Below, piece after piece: positions 32,746 to 41,352 of a stretch of DNA of 64,000 nucleotides. Position 1 is the first letter of the stretch. The number at the start of each line of letters is the position of its first letter. This stretch comes from Nocardia elegans NBRC 108235. GTDB taxonomy: Bacteria > Actinomycetota > Actinomycetes > Mycobacteriales > Mycobacteriaceae. The stretch covers positions 26,810 to 90,809 of the forward strand of contig NZ_BDBF01000035.1 of assembly GCF_001612845.1 (NCBI RefSeq), written 5' to 3'. Made by a program: the position numbers and the translations under genes. Under the pieces are notes generated by a model, which was not told the DNA's origin, ran no database searches, and saw only the letters and a program-made list of their open reading frames with translations.

Positions 32746-32811
32746 CGGCGTTGTGAGACGCCAACCGCACCGGTCGCTCAGCGACCGGCGGGAACTCTGC
32801 TCACAACGCCG
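32746..32811. repeat. nested, co-centred inverted repeats
   Basis: An outer perfect 12-base inverted repeat, CGGCGTTGTGAG (32746-32757) and CTCACAACGCCG (32800-32811), surrounds an inner perfect nine-base one, CCGGTCGCT-c-AGCGACCGG (32770-32788). The two centres differ by half a base. The inner arms form an eight-pair hairpin with a three-base loop. It lies between the sigma-factor gene's end and the shortened MFS gene's start, both leftward, so it may be a terminator, an attenuator or an operator. Confidence 0.65.
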
Positions 32812-32933
32812 CCCGGCCCACAGGCCGAGCGGCTACCGTTCGGATGCCTCCGGAGAACTCACCGCACCACCCTGACAACGCGTATCGACGCGGTGGCGCC
32901 GCCGGAAATCGAAGGCGCCCGGCGACACTCGAC

Positions 32934-34226
32934 CTAATTCAGGCGGGCGGCACGGTCGCGCAACAACGCCTGTTCGGCGGCGTTGGCGGTGAGCGCGGCG
33001 GCGCGCAGGTAGGCGGCGCGGGCGTCGGCCGGGCGGTCCAGCTGCGAGAGGAAGTGGGCGCGCACGGCGTGGAGCAGATGGTAGGAGTCGAGTGTGCCGG
33101 TCGCGGCCACCGCGTCGACGAGGTCGAGGCCCGCGGCGGGGCCGTGCACCATGGCCACCGCGACGGCGCGGTTCACCTCGACGACCGGCGACGGAAAACG
33201 TTCGGCGAGAACGGCGTACAGGCCGGCGATGCGCCGCCAGTCGGTGTCCTCGGAGGTGGCGGCCATGGCGTGCGCGGCGGCGATGGCGCCCTGCAGGGCG
33301 TAGCGGCCCGGCGGAACACCACGACGCACGGCCAGGTTGTGGGCTCGGCCGAGGGCGGCGAAACCGCGGCGGATGGACAGCTGATCCCAGCGGCTGCGGT
33401 CCTGATCGGGCAGCAGCACAAGCTGTTTGGTCGCGTCGCTGCGCGCACCGGTCCGGGAGGCCTGCAATTCCACGAGGGCGGCGAGGCCGAATGCTTCCGG
33501 CTCCCGGGGCATCAGCCCGGTGAGGATGCGCGCCAATCGTAATGCGTCGTAGCACAGTTCGGCGCGCACCCAGTTGTCGCCGGAGGTGGCGGCGTACCCC
33601 TCGTTGAAGATCAGATAGATGACCTCGAGCACGGATTCCAGCCGATCGGCCAGCTGCGGACCCGCCGGAACCTCGTAGGGCAGCTTCTTCTCGGCGATGG
33701 TGCGTTTGGCTCGCACGATCCGTTGTGCCACTGTCGTTTCCGGCACGAGATACGCGCGGGCGATCTCCTCGGTGGTCAGGCCGCCGACCATGCGCAGCGT
33801 CAATGCCACCCGAGCCGGCTGCGACAACGCGGGATGACATGCGGTGAACACCATGCGCAGCAGGTCGTCATCGATGTCGTTCGGTTGCTCGCCGGCCTGT
33901 TCGGTGAGCAGGTCGTGTCCGAGCATCGGCAGTTTGCGGGCGAAGGTGGCGTCACGCCGGATCCGGTCGATGGCGCGGTGTTTCGCGGTGAGCATCAGCC
34001 AGCCGCCCGGGTTCGGCGGGATCCCCTCGCGCGGCCACTGTTCCAGGGCCGCCAGGTGCGCGTCCTGTGCGAATTCCTCGGCGGTGGCGATATCACCGAC
34101 CAGCCGGGTGAGTCCGGCCACGAGCTTCGGCCATTCGATGCGCCACGCCGCCTCGACGGCCCGAGCCGCCGGTGAGCGGCCGTCGGCACCATCGTGCGGG
34201 CGGCCACTCACCTCGGGGAAGGACAT
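32934..34226 (-). CDS. RNA polymerase sigma factor, ECF type with long C-terminal TPR-like domain
   Basis: A 430-residue ECF41/ECF-G-like sigma factor of the DUF6596 kind. Region 2 (VGDIATAEEFAQDAHLAALEQWPREGIPPNPGGWLMLTAKHRAIDRIRR) is at 30-90 and region 4 (LTTEEIARAYLVPETTVAQRIVRAKRTI) at 150-180; the rest (about 200-430) is a helical domain found with this group. It is the last gene of a three-gene operon with YCII and DHFR-like genes, an arrangement recurrent in actinobacteria. A four-base gap separates its ATG from the YCII stop. Promoter targets are unknown. Confidence 0.92.
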   Translation of the reverse strand: MSFPEVSGRPHDGADGRSPAARAVEAAWRIEWPKLVAGLTRLVGDIATAEEFAQDAHLAALEQWPREGIPPNPGGWLMLTAKHRAIDRIRRDATFARKLPMLGHDLLTEQAGEQPNDIDDDLLRMVFTACHPALSQPARVALTLRMVGGLTTEEIARAYLVPETTVAQRIVRAKRTIAEKKLPYEVPAGPQLADRLESVLEVIYLIFNEGYAATSGDNWVRAELCYDALRLARILTGLMPREPEAFGLAALVELQASRTGARSDATKQLVLLPDQDRSRWDQLSIRRGFAALGRAHNLAVRRGVPPGRYALQGAIAAAHAMAATSEDTDWRRIAGLYAVLAERFPSPVVEVNRAVAVAMVHGPAAGLDLVDAVAATGTLDSYHLLHAVRAHFLSQLDRPADARAAYLRAAALTANAAEQALLRDRAARLN

Positions 34227-34230
34227 AACG

Positions 34231-34587
34231 TCAAGCCTGGTCGTCGAGCTGACGGATCTCCAGTTCGATATCCCATTCCGGCCCGTGCAACCGCAGGAAG
34301 CGCGAACCCCACTCCACGGCTTCGTCCTGCGAGCGGGTCTGCACGAGGCAGTATCCGCCGATGACCTCCTTGGACTCGCTGAACGGGCCGTCGAGCACGC
34401 TCTGCTTGCCACCGGTCTGGCGCACCCGCACGCCCTCCTCGACCGGTCGCAGTCCCGCCGTGTCGAGCAGGACGCCGGCCTTGGTCATCTCCTCGAGCAG
34501 TTTGCCCATATTCTCGGCCATCGCGGGATCCGGCCCCTGCGTCGGCGCGGCCGTGGGATCGAGACGGATCAGCATCAGATAGCGCAT
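34231..34587 (-). CDS. YCII/DGPF-domain protein
   Basis: A 118-residue YCII-related protein: MRYLMLIRLDPTA, KQSVLDGPFSESKEVIGGYCLV (DGPF motif) and WGSRFLRLHGPEWDIELEIRQL. The family is a ferredoxin-like fold of unknown biochemical role that travels with DUF6596 sigma factors and may act as the cognate regulator. The ATG after GAGGAAGGA is preferred; an ATG six codons earlier overlaps the upstream gene's stop. Likely sensor or partner of the sigma factor. Confidence 0.9.
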   Translation of the reverse strand: MRYLMLIRLDPTAAPTQGPDPAMAENMGKLLEEMTKAGVLLDTAGLRPVEEGVRVRQTGGKQSVLDGPFSESKEVIGGYCLVQTRSQDEAVEWGSRFLRLHGPEWDIELEIRQLDDQA

Positions 34588-34601
34588 GTCCGCATCCTTC
34601 C

Positions 34602-35171
34602 TCATCGCACCTGGTAGCGCAGATACACCGCGCCCGAACCGAAAGCCTTCGACTCCAGCAGGTCGAGATCCAGTTTCGCCTTGTCGTGAAACACCGGCGT
34701 GCCGGAACCGAGCGTGACCGGATGGACGACGATGCGGAACTCGTCGACCAGACCCATATCGATGAACGAATGCACCAGCTTGGGACTGGCGTAGATCGCG
34801 ATCACGCCGCCGTCCTCACGCTTCAGCGCCTCGATCTGCGCGGCGAGGTCGCTGCTGATCAGCCGGGTGTTGTTCCATTCGGCCGACTCCAGCGTGGTGG
34901 AGCAGACGATCTTGTCCACGGCGTTGACCCATTCGGCGTGCCTGCGTTCGGACGGCGAACTGTCGGCATTCGGATGCTGCGACCAGTATCCGAACATCCC
35001 CAGATAGGTCTCCCGCCCGTAGACCGCAGTGTCGAAGTCGGCCTGAATGTGCTCGGCATACGCCTGCAATTCGTCGTCGTACGCGCGGAACGTGAACTCG
35101 AATCCCAGGTTCTCGCCGGAGGAGGCGTAACCGTCCAGCGTCATGTGCTCGAAAGCCACCACTGTGCGCAT
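34602..35171 (-). CDS. RibD C-terminal/dihydrofolate-reductase-like protein
   Basis: A 189-residue protein of the RibD_C/DHFR-fold family: MRTVVAFEHMTLDGYASSGE, YGRETYLGMFGYWSQHP, KIVCSTTLESAEWNNTRLIS, GGVIAIYASPKLVHSFIDMGLVDEF and RIVVHPVTLGSGTPVF. NADPH-dependent reductase activity is assumed for the family; the substrate is unknown. First gene of the DHFR-like/YCII/sigma operon; its product may be the enzyme whose substrate triggers the sigma factor. Confidence 0.9.
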   Translation of the reverse strand: MRTVVAFEHMTLDGYASSGENLGFEFTFRAYDDELQAYAEHIQADFDTAVYGRETYLGMFGYWSQHPNADSSPSERRHAEWVNAVDKIVCSTTLESAEWNNTRLISSDLAAQIEALKREDGGVIAIYASPKLVHSFIDMGLVDEFRIVVHPVTLGSGTPVFHDKAKLDLDLLESKAFGSGAVYLRYQVR

Positions 35172-35316
35172 GCTTGTGTCCTTCCAGGGGTGGGCTGCCT
35201 CTCAGCCCTTCACCTACCCCTCGAACGGGACACCCCTGGAATCGACATCATCGCGAAAGTTTTTTCGCGCTCGTCCGCGGCCCCGCGATCCGGTGGCCGG
35301 AGACAGCCGAACTTGC

Positions 35317-36663
35317 CTACGACCCCGCGACCGGGCTGAGGCAGCTGGCCGGGGGGTCGACGAAGATGCAGAGGGCCGGGGCTCGGGTGGGGCGGTAGTC
35401 GGCGGGGACGCCGCCCGCGGCGACGATCTGCGCGTAGGTGCCGACAGCATCGGTCGGGCGGCGAGTGAGCGACGGGTCGGTGCGGACGTCGACGGTGTAG
35501 AGGCCGAAACGGGGTGTGTAGCTGCCCCATTCGTAGTTGTCGGTGAGGCTCCAGTAGTTGTAGCCCATCACGTTCATACCGTCGGCCTTGGCGCGCTGCA
35601 GCCAGTAGACGGTGTCGCGGAGGTGGTCGCTGCGGGTGTAGCCGTCGCCGCGGGGCAGGCCGTTCTCGGTGGGCATGCCGTTCTCGACGATATACAGCGG
35701 CTTGCCCGGGAAACGGCGCGAATAGTGTTGCAGCGCATAGTAGATACCCTCGGTGCGCAGCGGCATCTCCCAGATGCGCGGGCCGGGCAGAGGCGGCATC
35801 GCGGAACCGGTGGCCCGTCCGATCGCGCTGTACAGCGACTGCGCCGGGTCGAATCCGAAGTAGTAGTCGACGCCCACGTAGTCGAGCCGGGCGCCGATCC
35901 GGTCGACCAACTCGCCGTTGACCTGATCCTCCGCACCCGCGACATATCCGACGTTGGCGGTGACCTGAGCTCCGGGCTGCTTCTGATGGATGTAGTCGTA
36001 GCTGGCGTTGTGCACGTCGACGACCCCGGTCAGCATCGTGTTGGCATCGGCGCCGCCCTCGCGCACCTCGTTCTGGATGTAGGCGACAGGTTCGTTCACG
36101 GTGACCCACAACGGGTTCCGCGAGGAGTAGCGATCGACGACGGCGCGCATGTTGGCCAGCCAGTCCCCCACCATGCCCGGATTGCGCCAGCCGCCCCGGT
36201 CCGCCTCCCAGCCCGGATACACCCAGTGGTCGAGGGTGATCATCGGCCGCATCCCGGCGCGCACGATGCTGTCGACGACCGAATCGTAGAAGCGAAACGC
36301 GTTGTCGTCCCACTTCCCGGGCGTGGGCTGCAGCCGCGCCCATTCGATCCCGACCCGGAACACGCGCATGCCCATATCGGCGGCCAGGCGGATGTCGGAG
36401 TCGTAGCGATCGACGAAGTCGACCGAATCCTGCAGTGGTTCGTAGCCGGGATTGCGAGCGATATAGCGAGTCCAGTTGCTGTCCGGCGCATGTCCTTCGG
36501 ACTGGAAACCGGAACTCGCCACGCCCCACAGGAAACCGGAGTCGAGCGACGACAGCGCCGCCGCCCGCATCGGTGGGCCGGCGAGGGCCGGAGTGCCGCT
36601 CAGCAACACCGACGCAACAGCGACGAACACGGCCGAGACATTGCGCAGAAACCGGGATCGCAT
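35317..36663 (-). CDS. secreted family-1 glycoside hydrolase (beta-glucosidase type)
   Basis: A 448-residue GH1 enzyme. A signal peptide covers residues 1-29 (FLRNVSAVFVAVASVLLSGTPALA). The acid/base is Glu191 in TVNEP and the nucleophile Glu327 in YIVENGMP (usual ITENG). Region DSGFLWGVASSGFQSEG at 41-57 matches the N-terminal signature. GH1 retaining enzymes release glucose or galactose from beta-glycosides; secretion is unusual for bacterial GH1 enzymes. The ATG that follows a TTG is used as start. A LacI-like dyad sits 34 bases upstream. The C-terminal tail has a Cys pair (APALCIFVDPPASCLSP). Confidence 0.9.
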   Translation of the reverse strand: MRSRFLRNVSAVFVAVASVLLSGTPALAGPPMRAAALSSLDSGFLWGVASSGFQSEGHAPDSNWTRYIARNPGYEPLQDSVDFVDRYDSDIRLAADMGMRVFRVGIEWARLQPTPGKWDDNAFRFYDSVVDSIVRAGMRPMITLDHWVYPGWEADRGGWRNPGMVGDWLANMRAVVDRYSSRNPLWVTVNEPVAYIQNEVREGGADANTMLTGVVDVHNASYDYIHQKQPGAQVTANVGYVAGAEDQVNGELVDRIGARLDYVGVDYYFGFDPAQSLYSAIGRATGSAMPPLPGPRIWEMPLRTEGIYYALQHYSRRFPGKPLYIVENGMPTENGLPRGDGYTRSDHLRDTVYWLQRAKADGMNVMGYNYWSLTDNYEWGSYTPRFGLYTVDVRTDPSLTRRPTDAVGTYAQIVAAGGVPADYRPTRAPALCIFVDPPASCLSPVAGS

Positions 36664-36696
36664 CAAGCCAGGGTAACGAATACAGTCCGTCCGCGC

Positions 36697-36712
36697 TGGT
36701 GATCGGTCACCA
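36697..36712. promoter_or_regulatory. TGGTGA-N4-TCACCA dyad before the GH1 gene
   Basis: TGGTGAtcggTCACCA is a perfect six-base inverted repeat, starting 34 bases upstream of the GH1 start. Its size and position suit an operator for a sugar-responsive LacI/GntR-type repressor, none of which is encoded nearby. Confidence 0.45.
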
Positions 36713-36753
36713 CTACGTCACCGTCACAATGGGTTCCGCCGGCGCACCAGCGA

Positions 36754-36780
36754 CCCGCGAGCATCGCGACGGCTCGCGGG
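36754..36780. terminator. GC-rich hairpin, probable terminator
   Basis: CCCGCGAGC (36754-36762) and GCTCGCGGG (36772-36780) form a perfect nine-pair stem with a nine-base loop, without a T run. It lies between the hydrolase fragment's stop and the GH1 promoter, both transcribed leftward. Confidence 0.4.
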
Positions 36781-36824
36781 CCGCACCGCATCGAGCGACG
36801 GTCGGCCGCCCGGCTCCGGCCTGG

Positions 36825-37016
36825 TCAGTTCGTTTTCTGCCGCAGTCGGTCCGCGACCCACATGTCGATCTCCCGGAGCGCGGCGGTGGCCATGCCGGTG
36901 GAGCGAGCGGTGAAAGCGTGCGTGGACTCGGGGTAGACACGGATGTCGACATCGTTGCCCGCGGCGGAGAGCCGGGCGGCCAGCGCGAGATTGTCTTCGA
37001 GAAGGATGTCGTCGCA
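36825..37016 (-). pseudogene. C-terminal fragment of an alpha/beta-hydrolase (esterase type 3)
   Basis: About 63 codons (CDDILLEDNLALAARLSAAG, NDVDIRVYPESTHAFTARST, GMATAALREIDMWVADRLRQ) match the last strand and helices of hormone-sensitive-lipase-type hydrolases, including the catalytic His in ESTHAFT and the Asp-containing DD-LLEDN. Nothing upstream encodes the rest: the start, oxyanion HGG and nucleophile GDSAGG are missing. A gene remnant truncated at its 5' side by the sequence before the Mug gene. Confidence 0.65.
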
Positions 37017-37157
37017 ATCGTCGGGTGCGGCGGGCCAGGGATGTTCGGGACTGCTCCTACCAGCACGCGCAGGTTGTCCCGGCCCACTTCTGGGGACATG
37101 CGCACAGCCCGCGACCACCGTGTCCGGGCGCCGCACCCGTTCCGGCAGACTGGGCGG

Positions 37158-37721
37158 ATGGCACATTCCGCCGCGTACCGCCCCACGCCGGCGGACCTCG
37201 CCGCCGCGAAGAACCGGACCATTCCCGATCTGGTGGCACCCGGCCTGCGGGTGCTGTTCTGCGGTATCAATCCGAGACTGTGGTCGGGCGCGACCGGCCA
37301 CCATTTCGCTCGCCCCGGAAACCGCTTCTGGCCCGCGCTGTTCCGGTCCGGCTTCACACCGCGCCTGTTCCGCCCCGACGAGCAGGAAGAACTGCTCGCA
37401 CTGGGGCTTGGCATCACCAATGTCGCCGTACGAACGACGGCGAAGGCCGACGAGCTCACAGCGGAGGAACTGCGCGAGGGCGGTCGCGCGCTCGCCGAGC
37501 GAGTCCGGCACTACCGCCCACGCGTCCTGGCCGTCCTCGGCCTGGGCGCCTACCGCACCGCGTTCGGCCGGCCGCGAACCACTGTCGGACGCCAACCCGA
37601 AACCCTCGGCACCACCGCGATCTGGGTGCTACCCAACCCGAGCGGCCTCAACGCCCACTACACCCTCGACGCCCTGGCAGCCGAATTCCGCACTCTGCGG
37701 GAGGCGACGGAAACCGAGTAG
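37158..37721 (+). CDS. mug: G/U mismatch-specific uracil-DNA glycosylase
   Basis: A 187-residue Mug/TDG-type DNA glycosylase that removes uracil or thymine from mismatches with G. The active-site loop FCGINPRLWSGATGHHFARPGNRFWPAL has Asn38, and the second motif NPSGLNAHY inserts into the DNA. The ATG follows GGGCGG. Ends directly against the convergent GtrA gene with no gap. Stand-alone housekeeping repair gene. Confidence 0.93.
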   Translation: MAHSAAYRPTPADLAAAKNRTIPDLVAPGLRVLFCGINPRLWSGATGHHFARPGNRFWPALFRSGFTPRLFRPDEQEELLALGLGITNVAVRTTAKADELTAEELREGGRALAERVRHYRPRVLAVLGLGAYRTAFGRPRTTVGRQPETLGTTAIWVLPNPSGLNAHYTLDALAAEFRTLREATETE

Positions 37722-38237
37722 TCAGAACACGAAGCCACGCAGTGCCAGAAACCGCATACCGCCGACCGCACCGGTGACGGCGAGGACGGCGCTCGCCTGG
37801 GCGAGGTCGCCGAGGCCGGGGGCCCAGAACCGGAGGCCGGCGAGCGCTGCGGTGCTGATAATCACGCCGACGAGCGCGAGGCCGCCGCCTTCCCACTGCG
37901 CGGTGAACCAGCCGACGCGCCCGGCCGCCCGGAAGGTGAGCCGGCGGTGCATTTCGTTCGCGATCGCCGTACTGACCAGCGAGCCCGCGATATTCGCGAC
38001 CAGCGGGCCGAGCCCGCTCATGACGAGGAACAGCACGGCGTAGGCGATATTGGCGGCGCCACCGACCAGGGCGAAGCGGATCAACTGGGCGACGGCGTGA
38101 TCGCTTCGCAGGTATCGCCGGCCGCGATCGAGCCACTGCGGGAGTCCGCCACCGAGGGGCGCATCGAAACGCCCGGCGAGGGTGGTGTCCCACACCGCAT
38201 TCCGCGCTCCGAAGGTGGCAAGTGCTCCGCTGTTCAT
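37722..38237 (-). CDS. GtrA-family membrane protein
   Basis: A 171-residue protein with four helices in the C-terminal 125 residues and the family pattern QLIRFALVGGAANIAYAVLFLVMSGLGPLVANIAGSLVSTAIANEMHRRLTF. GtrA proteins are believed to move polyprenyl-phosphate-linked sugars across the membrane for surface-polysaccharide decoration. The N-terminal 45 residues (GARNAVWDTTLAGRFDAPL) are soluble and atypically long. Convergent with mug and divergent from the MATE gene. Confidence 0.85.
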   Translation of the reverse strand: MNSGALATFGARNAVWDTTLAGRFDAPLGGGLPQWLDRGRRYLRSDHAVAQLIRFALVGGAANIAYAVLFLVMSGLGPLVANIAGSLVSTAIANEMHRRLTFRAAGRVGWFTAQWEGGGLALVGVIISTAALAGLRFWAPGLGDLAQASAVLAVTGAVGGMRFLALRGFVF

Positions 38238-38383
38238 GGGAAGACTGTCTTCGACGCCGCTGTCACCGGACTGACGCCGCGCTGACACGATGCTTACACC
38301 GGATTCGATTCGGGTAGCTCGGCGCGGGCTGATTCGCCTGTACCACCGGAAAGCTCTGTACGAGAACCTATTAGAGTCTCTCC

Positions 38384-39700
38384 ATGGGGCGGCACGCGCG
38401 AGTTGCGCGACTCGGTCAGGTAGCCGAACTGGCGGGGCCCGTCGTGCTGACTTCCGCGACGACGCTGGTGCTGGGCGTGACCGATACCGCGCTCCTGGGC
38501 CACCATTCGATCGAAGCGCTGGGCGTCGCCGCATCGGTGCTGCCGATATGGATCTTCTGCACCGCGGTGGTGGTGCCGTGGGGATCGGCGACGCAGATAC
38601 TCGTCGCCCGCCGGCACGGCGCCGGTGACTCCGATGCGATCCGGAACGTGACGTCGACCGGGTTGTCCGGCGCCGCCTGGGTCAGCGTGGCGGTCGCGAT
38701 GGTCGCGGCGGCGGCCGCGCCGGTGATCGTGGCGGTGACCGCGCCGACGGGCCTGGATCACCGCGAAGCAACGGTCATGTTGTGGATTCTGTTGTGCGGG
38801 TTGCCGTTCACAGCCGTCACCGCACATGTGCGTGGTGTGCTCGCCGGAATCGGTGATACGAGAAGCAGCGCCCAGGTGGCGGTGGCGGTGGCCGTGCTCA
38901 ATGTGATGGTGTCGGCGATCCTGATCTTCGCCGTGGGATGGGGACCGGCGGGTTCCGCGGTCGGTTCCACCCTTGCCGTCGCGGCCGGCACAGTCGCTCT
39001 GCTCCCGCGCGTTCGCCGGGCCACCGGGCTCGCGGTCGTCTGGGCCCGGGCAGATCGCACGGTATGGCACGCGGTGACCGCGCTCGCGGTGCCGGACGTC
39101 GTATTCGGAGTAGTCGGCTACGGGAGCGATGCCGCGATCGCGGCGGTGGTGGCCCAAGCGGGGACGGTGAGCCTGGCCGCGCACCGGGTGATGAGCCTGG
39201 CGATCTCGACGGTGTGGATGCTCGTGTTCGGAATCGGTGTGGCGACAGCGGTTTTGGCGGGACAATCCCTCGGCGCCGGTGACGATCGGGAGCGCCACGC
39301 CGTCGTGCGAGCCGGCGCGACGCTGATGGTCGGCGCCTCGAGTACGGTCGCGCTGCTGCTCACCGCACTCTCGCCCGTGTTGTTCCGGCTCGTCTCAGGC
39401 GACGCCGCGGTCAGTGGGGCCGCTCGCGGGGTGGTGTGGTCGCTGCCGGTACTGGCGCCGATCATGTCGATCGGCATGGTCTACGCCGCTCAGCTACGCG
39501 CGGCCGGGAACACGAAAGCGGTGATGTCCGCGTCCGTGTTCTCGGTCGTCTGCGTCACCCTGCCCGCCGTGTGGATATCGGCCGCCGTGCTGCACTGGGG
39601 GCTCACCGGTGTCTACCTCGGGATCGTGGCCGGCTGGATCGCTCGCGCCGCGGCCACACACCGGCGCCGGCGCACACGAGCGGGCACTACCCCAGCTTGA
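38384..39700 (+). CDS. MATE-family multidrug efflux transporter
   Basis: A 438-residue, 12-helix MATE exporter of the NorM/DinF type: VAELAGPVVLTSATTLVLGVTDTALLGH for helix 1, and the second-half repeat LAVPDVVFGVVGYGSDAAIAAVVAQAGTVSLAAHRVMSLAISTVW. Such proteins couple Na+ or H+ entry to export of cationic drugs or metabolites. ATG preceded by an A/T-rich leader (ACCTATTAGAGTCTCTCC). Its end overlaps the convergent secreted protein gene by 14 bases. Confidence 0.9.
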   Translation: MGRHARVARLGQVAELAGPVVLTSATTLVLGVTDTALLGHHSIEALGVAASVLPIWIFCTAVVVPWGSATQILVARRHGAGDSDAIRNVTSTGLSGAAWVSVAVAMVAAAAAPVIVAVTAPTGLDHREATVMLWILLCGLPFTAVTAHVRGVLAGIGDTRSSAQVAVAVAVLNVMVSAILIFAVGWGPAGSAVGSTLAVAAGTVALLPRVRRATGLAVVWARADRTVWHAVTALAVPDVVFGVVGYGSDAAIAAVVAQAGTVSLAAHRVMSLAISTVWMLVFGIGVATAVLAGQSLGAGDDRERHAVVRAGATLMVGASSTVALLLTALSPVLFRLVSGDAAVSGAARGVVWSLPVLAPIMSIGMVYAAQLRAAGNTKAVMSASVFSVVCVTLPAVWISAAVLHWGLTGVYLGIVAGWIARAAATHRRRRTRAGTTPA

Positions 39701-40097
39701 AGACATTCGCCTTTCCGGAGACCACGGTGTCCTGCGGATCCACCAACGCCACCCGGACCTGCACCGTCTGGCCCTGCTGCAATTGCGCGGGCGACCCGTC
39801 GGGCCCGGTCAGCACGACGACGGTGCTCTGCGCTTGCCCGTCGCACGTGACCTGCGGTTGCGTGGCCATCGCGGACGGTGCGTCGGCGTTGGGATCACCC
39901 ACCATGACCTTGACGGCGGATGCGCCGGAGTTGGCATCACAGGTGTAGTCGACCCCCACGTTCGCAGGTCCCACACCTTTGATGTCGATGGTGTTCGCGG
40001 CGAGCGCCGGAGCGGCTGTCGAGACAGCGGCCAACCCCATCGCTGCCAGGGCGCTGACGAAAAGAGCTGAGCTTCGGTAGTTCCGGCCGGTCATCAT
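39687..40097 (-). CDS. small secreted protein, unknown function
   Basis: A 136-residue protein with a clear signal peptide (residues 9-33, SALFVSALAAMGLAAVSTAAPALA) and a mature beta-rich domain of about 100 residues with two cysteines, probably disulphide-linked (VDYTCDANSG, QPQVTCDGQ). It resembles small actinobacterial exported proteins whose role is unknown. Two adjacent ATGs could start it. The 232 bases upstream are non-coding and carry no clear hairpin or dyad. Confidence 0.75.
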   Translation of the reverse strand: MMTGRNYRSSALFVSALAAMGLAAVSTAAPALAANTIDIKGVGPANVGVDYTCDANSGASAVKVMVGDPNADAPSAMATQPQVTCDGQAQSTVVVLTGPDGSPAQLQQGQTVQVRVALVDPQDTVVSGKANVFKLG

Positions 40098-40329
40098 CGA
40101 TCTCGTCCTCCTGGCTTGTCGTACGAACGGTGATACCGAATCGTTGGAACGCCGGTGTCGGACCTCTCGCGGGTCGGCGGGCGCGATGACAGGCCCGCGT
40201 ACCCGCCGACACCAGTATCGAGCCGTGGTGTGGATACCCGGAAGAACAGCTTCAAACTCGCCACCCGATCGTTGCGGTGCACCCGTACTGCCGACAATGC
40301 GCTCGGCCCCACGACCGGGCGCTGTCCCA

Positions 40330-41352
40330 CTAGGCGAACGCGGGTTTCCATCCCAGCTGCGGAGCGATCAACTCCACCGTGTCGTGCAGGATCTGCTCGT
40401 AGTCCGCGCGATGGAACTCGTAGGGCAGCTCGAGGCGTAGTTCGCTGGCTTGCGCGAGAACCGGATCGGCATGCAGCTGTTCGAGGATCTGCTCGGCGGT
40501 GCCGACGACATCCGGGGCGAACAACACCCGCCGCTCGCCCTGCGGGCCGAGCGTGCGTTCCTGCCGGCTCGCGGCGTAGGCGCGGTACCGCTCCCGGGTC
40601 GCGCGGTCGGCGCTGTCGAACGGGACGATCACCCGGCCGATCGCGACGCGGGCCGGTCGCGACGGATCGATCCGCTCGCGATAATCGCTGAGCAGTCCCA
40701 GCTGCGCGGTAGTGAAATCCTCACTGCGATCGCCGAATACGATATTTCCGCTCAGCAGATTCAGTCCGCTCTCCGCCGCCCAGCGCACCGACCGGGTGCT
40801 GCCGCCGCCGTACCAGACTCGGTCGGCCAAGCCGGGGCTGTGCGGCTGTAGCCGAGGGCGCTGGGTGTTGCCCGGCGAGTGGATGACGGTGCCGGCATCG
40901 CCGAGGTAGTGGCCGCGCAGATTCTCGATGAGCCGGGCCACCCGGCCGTAGGACAGGTCGAAGCCACGCCAGTCACCATCGAAGACCAGATCGCCGATCA
41001 GCTCTGCATGCGGCGGCGTCCCCGCGCTGAACCCCGGCTGCAAGCGGCCCTGGGACAACACATCGGCCAGCGACAGGTCCTCGGCCAGCCGGAACGGGCT
41101 CTCGTAACCGATCGGAATCACCGCCGCGCCCAACTCGACCCGATTCGTGCGCTGGGCGGCCGCGGCCAGGAAGACCGCCGCCGAACCGACACCGTGCTCG
41201 AGATGCCGCTGCCGGACCCACGCGCCGTCGAACCCGAGCCGCTCGCCGTATTCGAACAGCCGCAGCGTGTCCTCGAGGCCGGTGTACGGATCGTCGTCGA
41301 GATAATTGCCCGGGGTCAGAAACGCCAGCGAACCGATCCGCGGAGAGCTCAT
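40330..41352 (-). CDS. LLM-class flavin-dependent oxidoreductase
   Basis: A 340-residue luciferase-like monooxygenase-family protein: IGSLAFLTPGNYLDDDP at the start, GAWVRQRHLEHGVGSAAVFLAAAAQRTNRVELGAAVIPIGYESPFRLAEDLSLADVLSQGRLQPGFSAG through the barrel. Uses FMN or F420; substrate unknown. ATG in ATGA overlap with the DUF1684 gene's stop, so the two are coupled and probably act together. Confidence 0.9.
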   Translation of the reverse strand: MSSPRIGSLAFLTPGNYLDDDPYTGLEDTLRLFEYGERLGFDGAWVRQRHLEHGVGSAAVFLAAAAQRTNRVELGAAVIPIGYESPFRLAEDLSLADVLSQGRLQPGFSAGTPPHAELIGDLVFDGDWRGFDLSYGRVARLIENLRGHYLGDAGTVIHSPGNTQRPRLQPHSPGLADRVWYGGGSTRSVRWAAESGLNLLSGNIVFGDRSEDFTTAQLGLLSDYRERIDPSRPARVAIGRVIVPFDSADRATRERYRAYAASRQERTLGPQGERRVLFAPDVVGTAEQILEQLHADPVLAQASELRLELPYEFHRADYEQILHDTVELIAPQLGWKPAFA

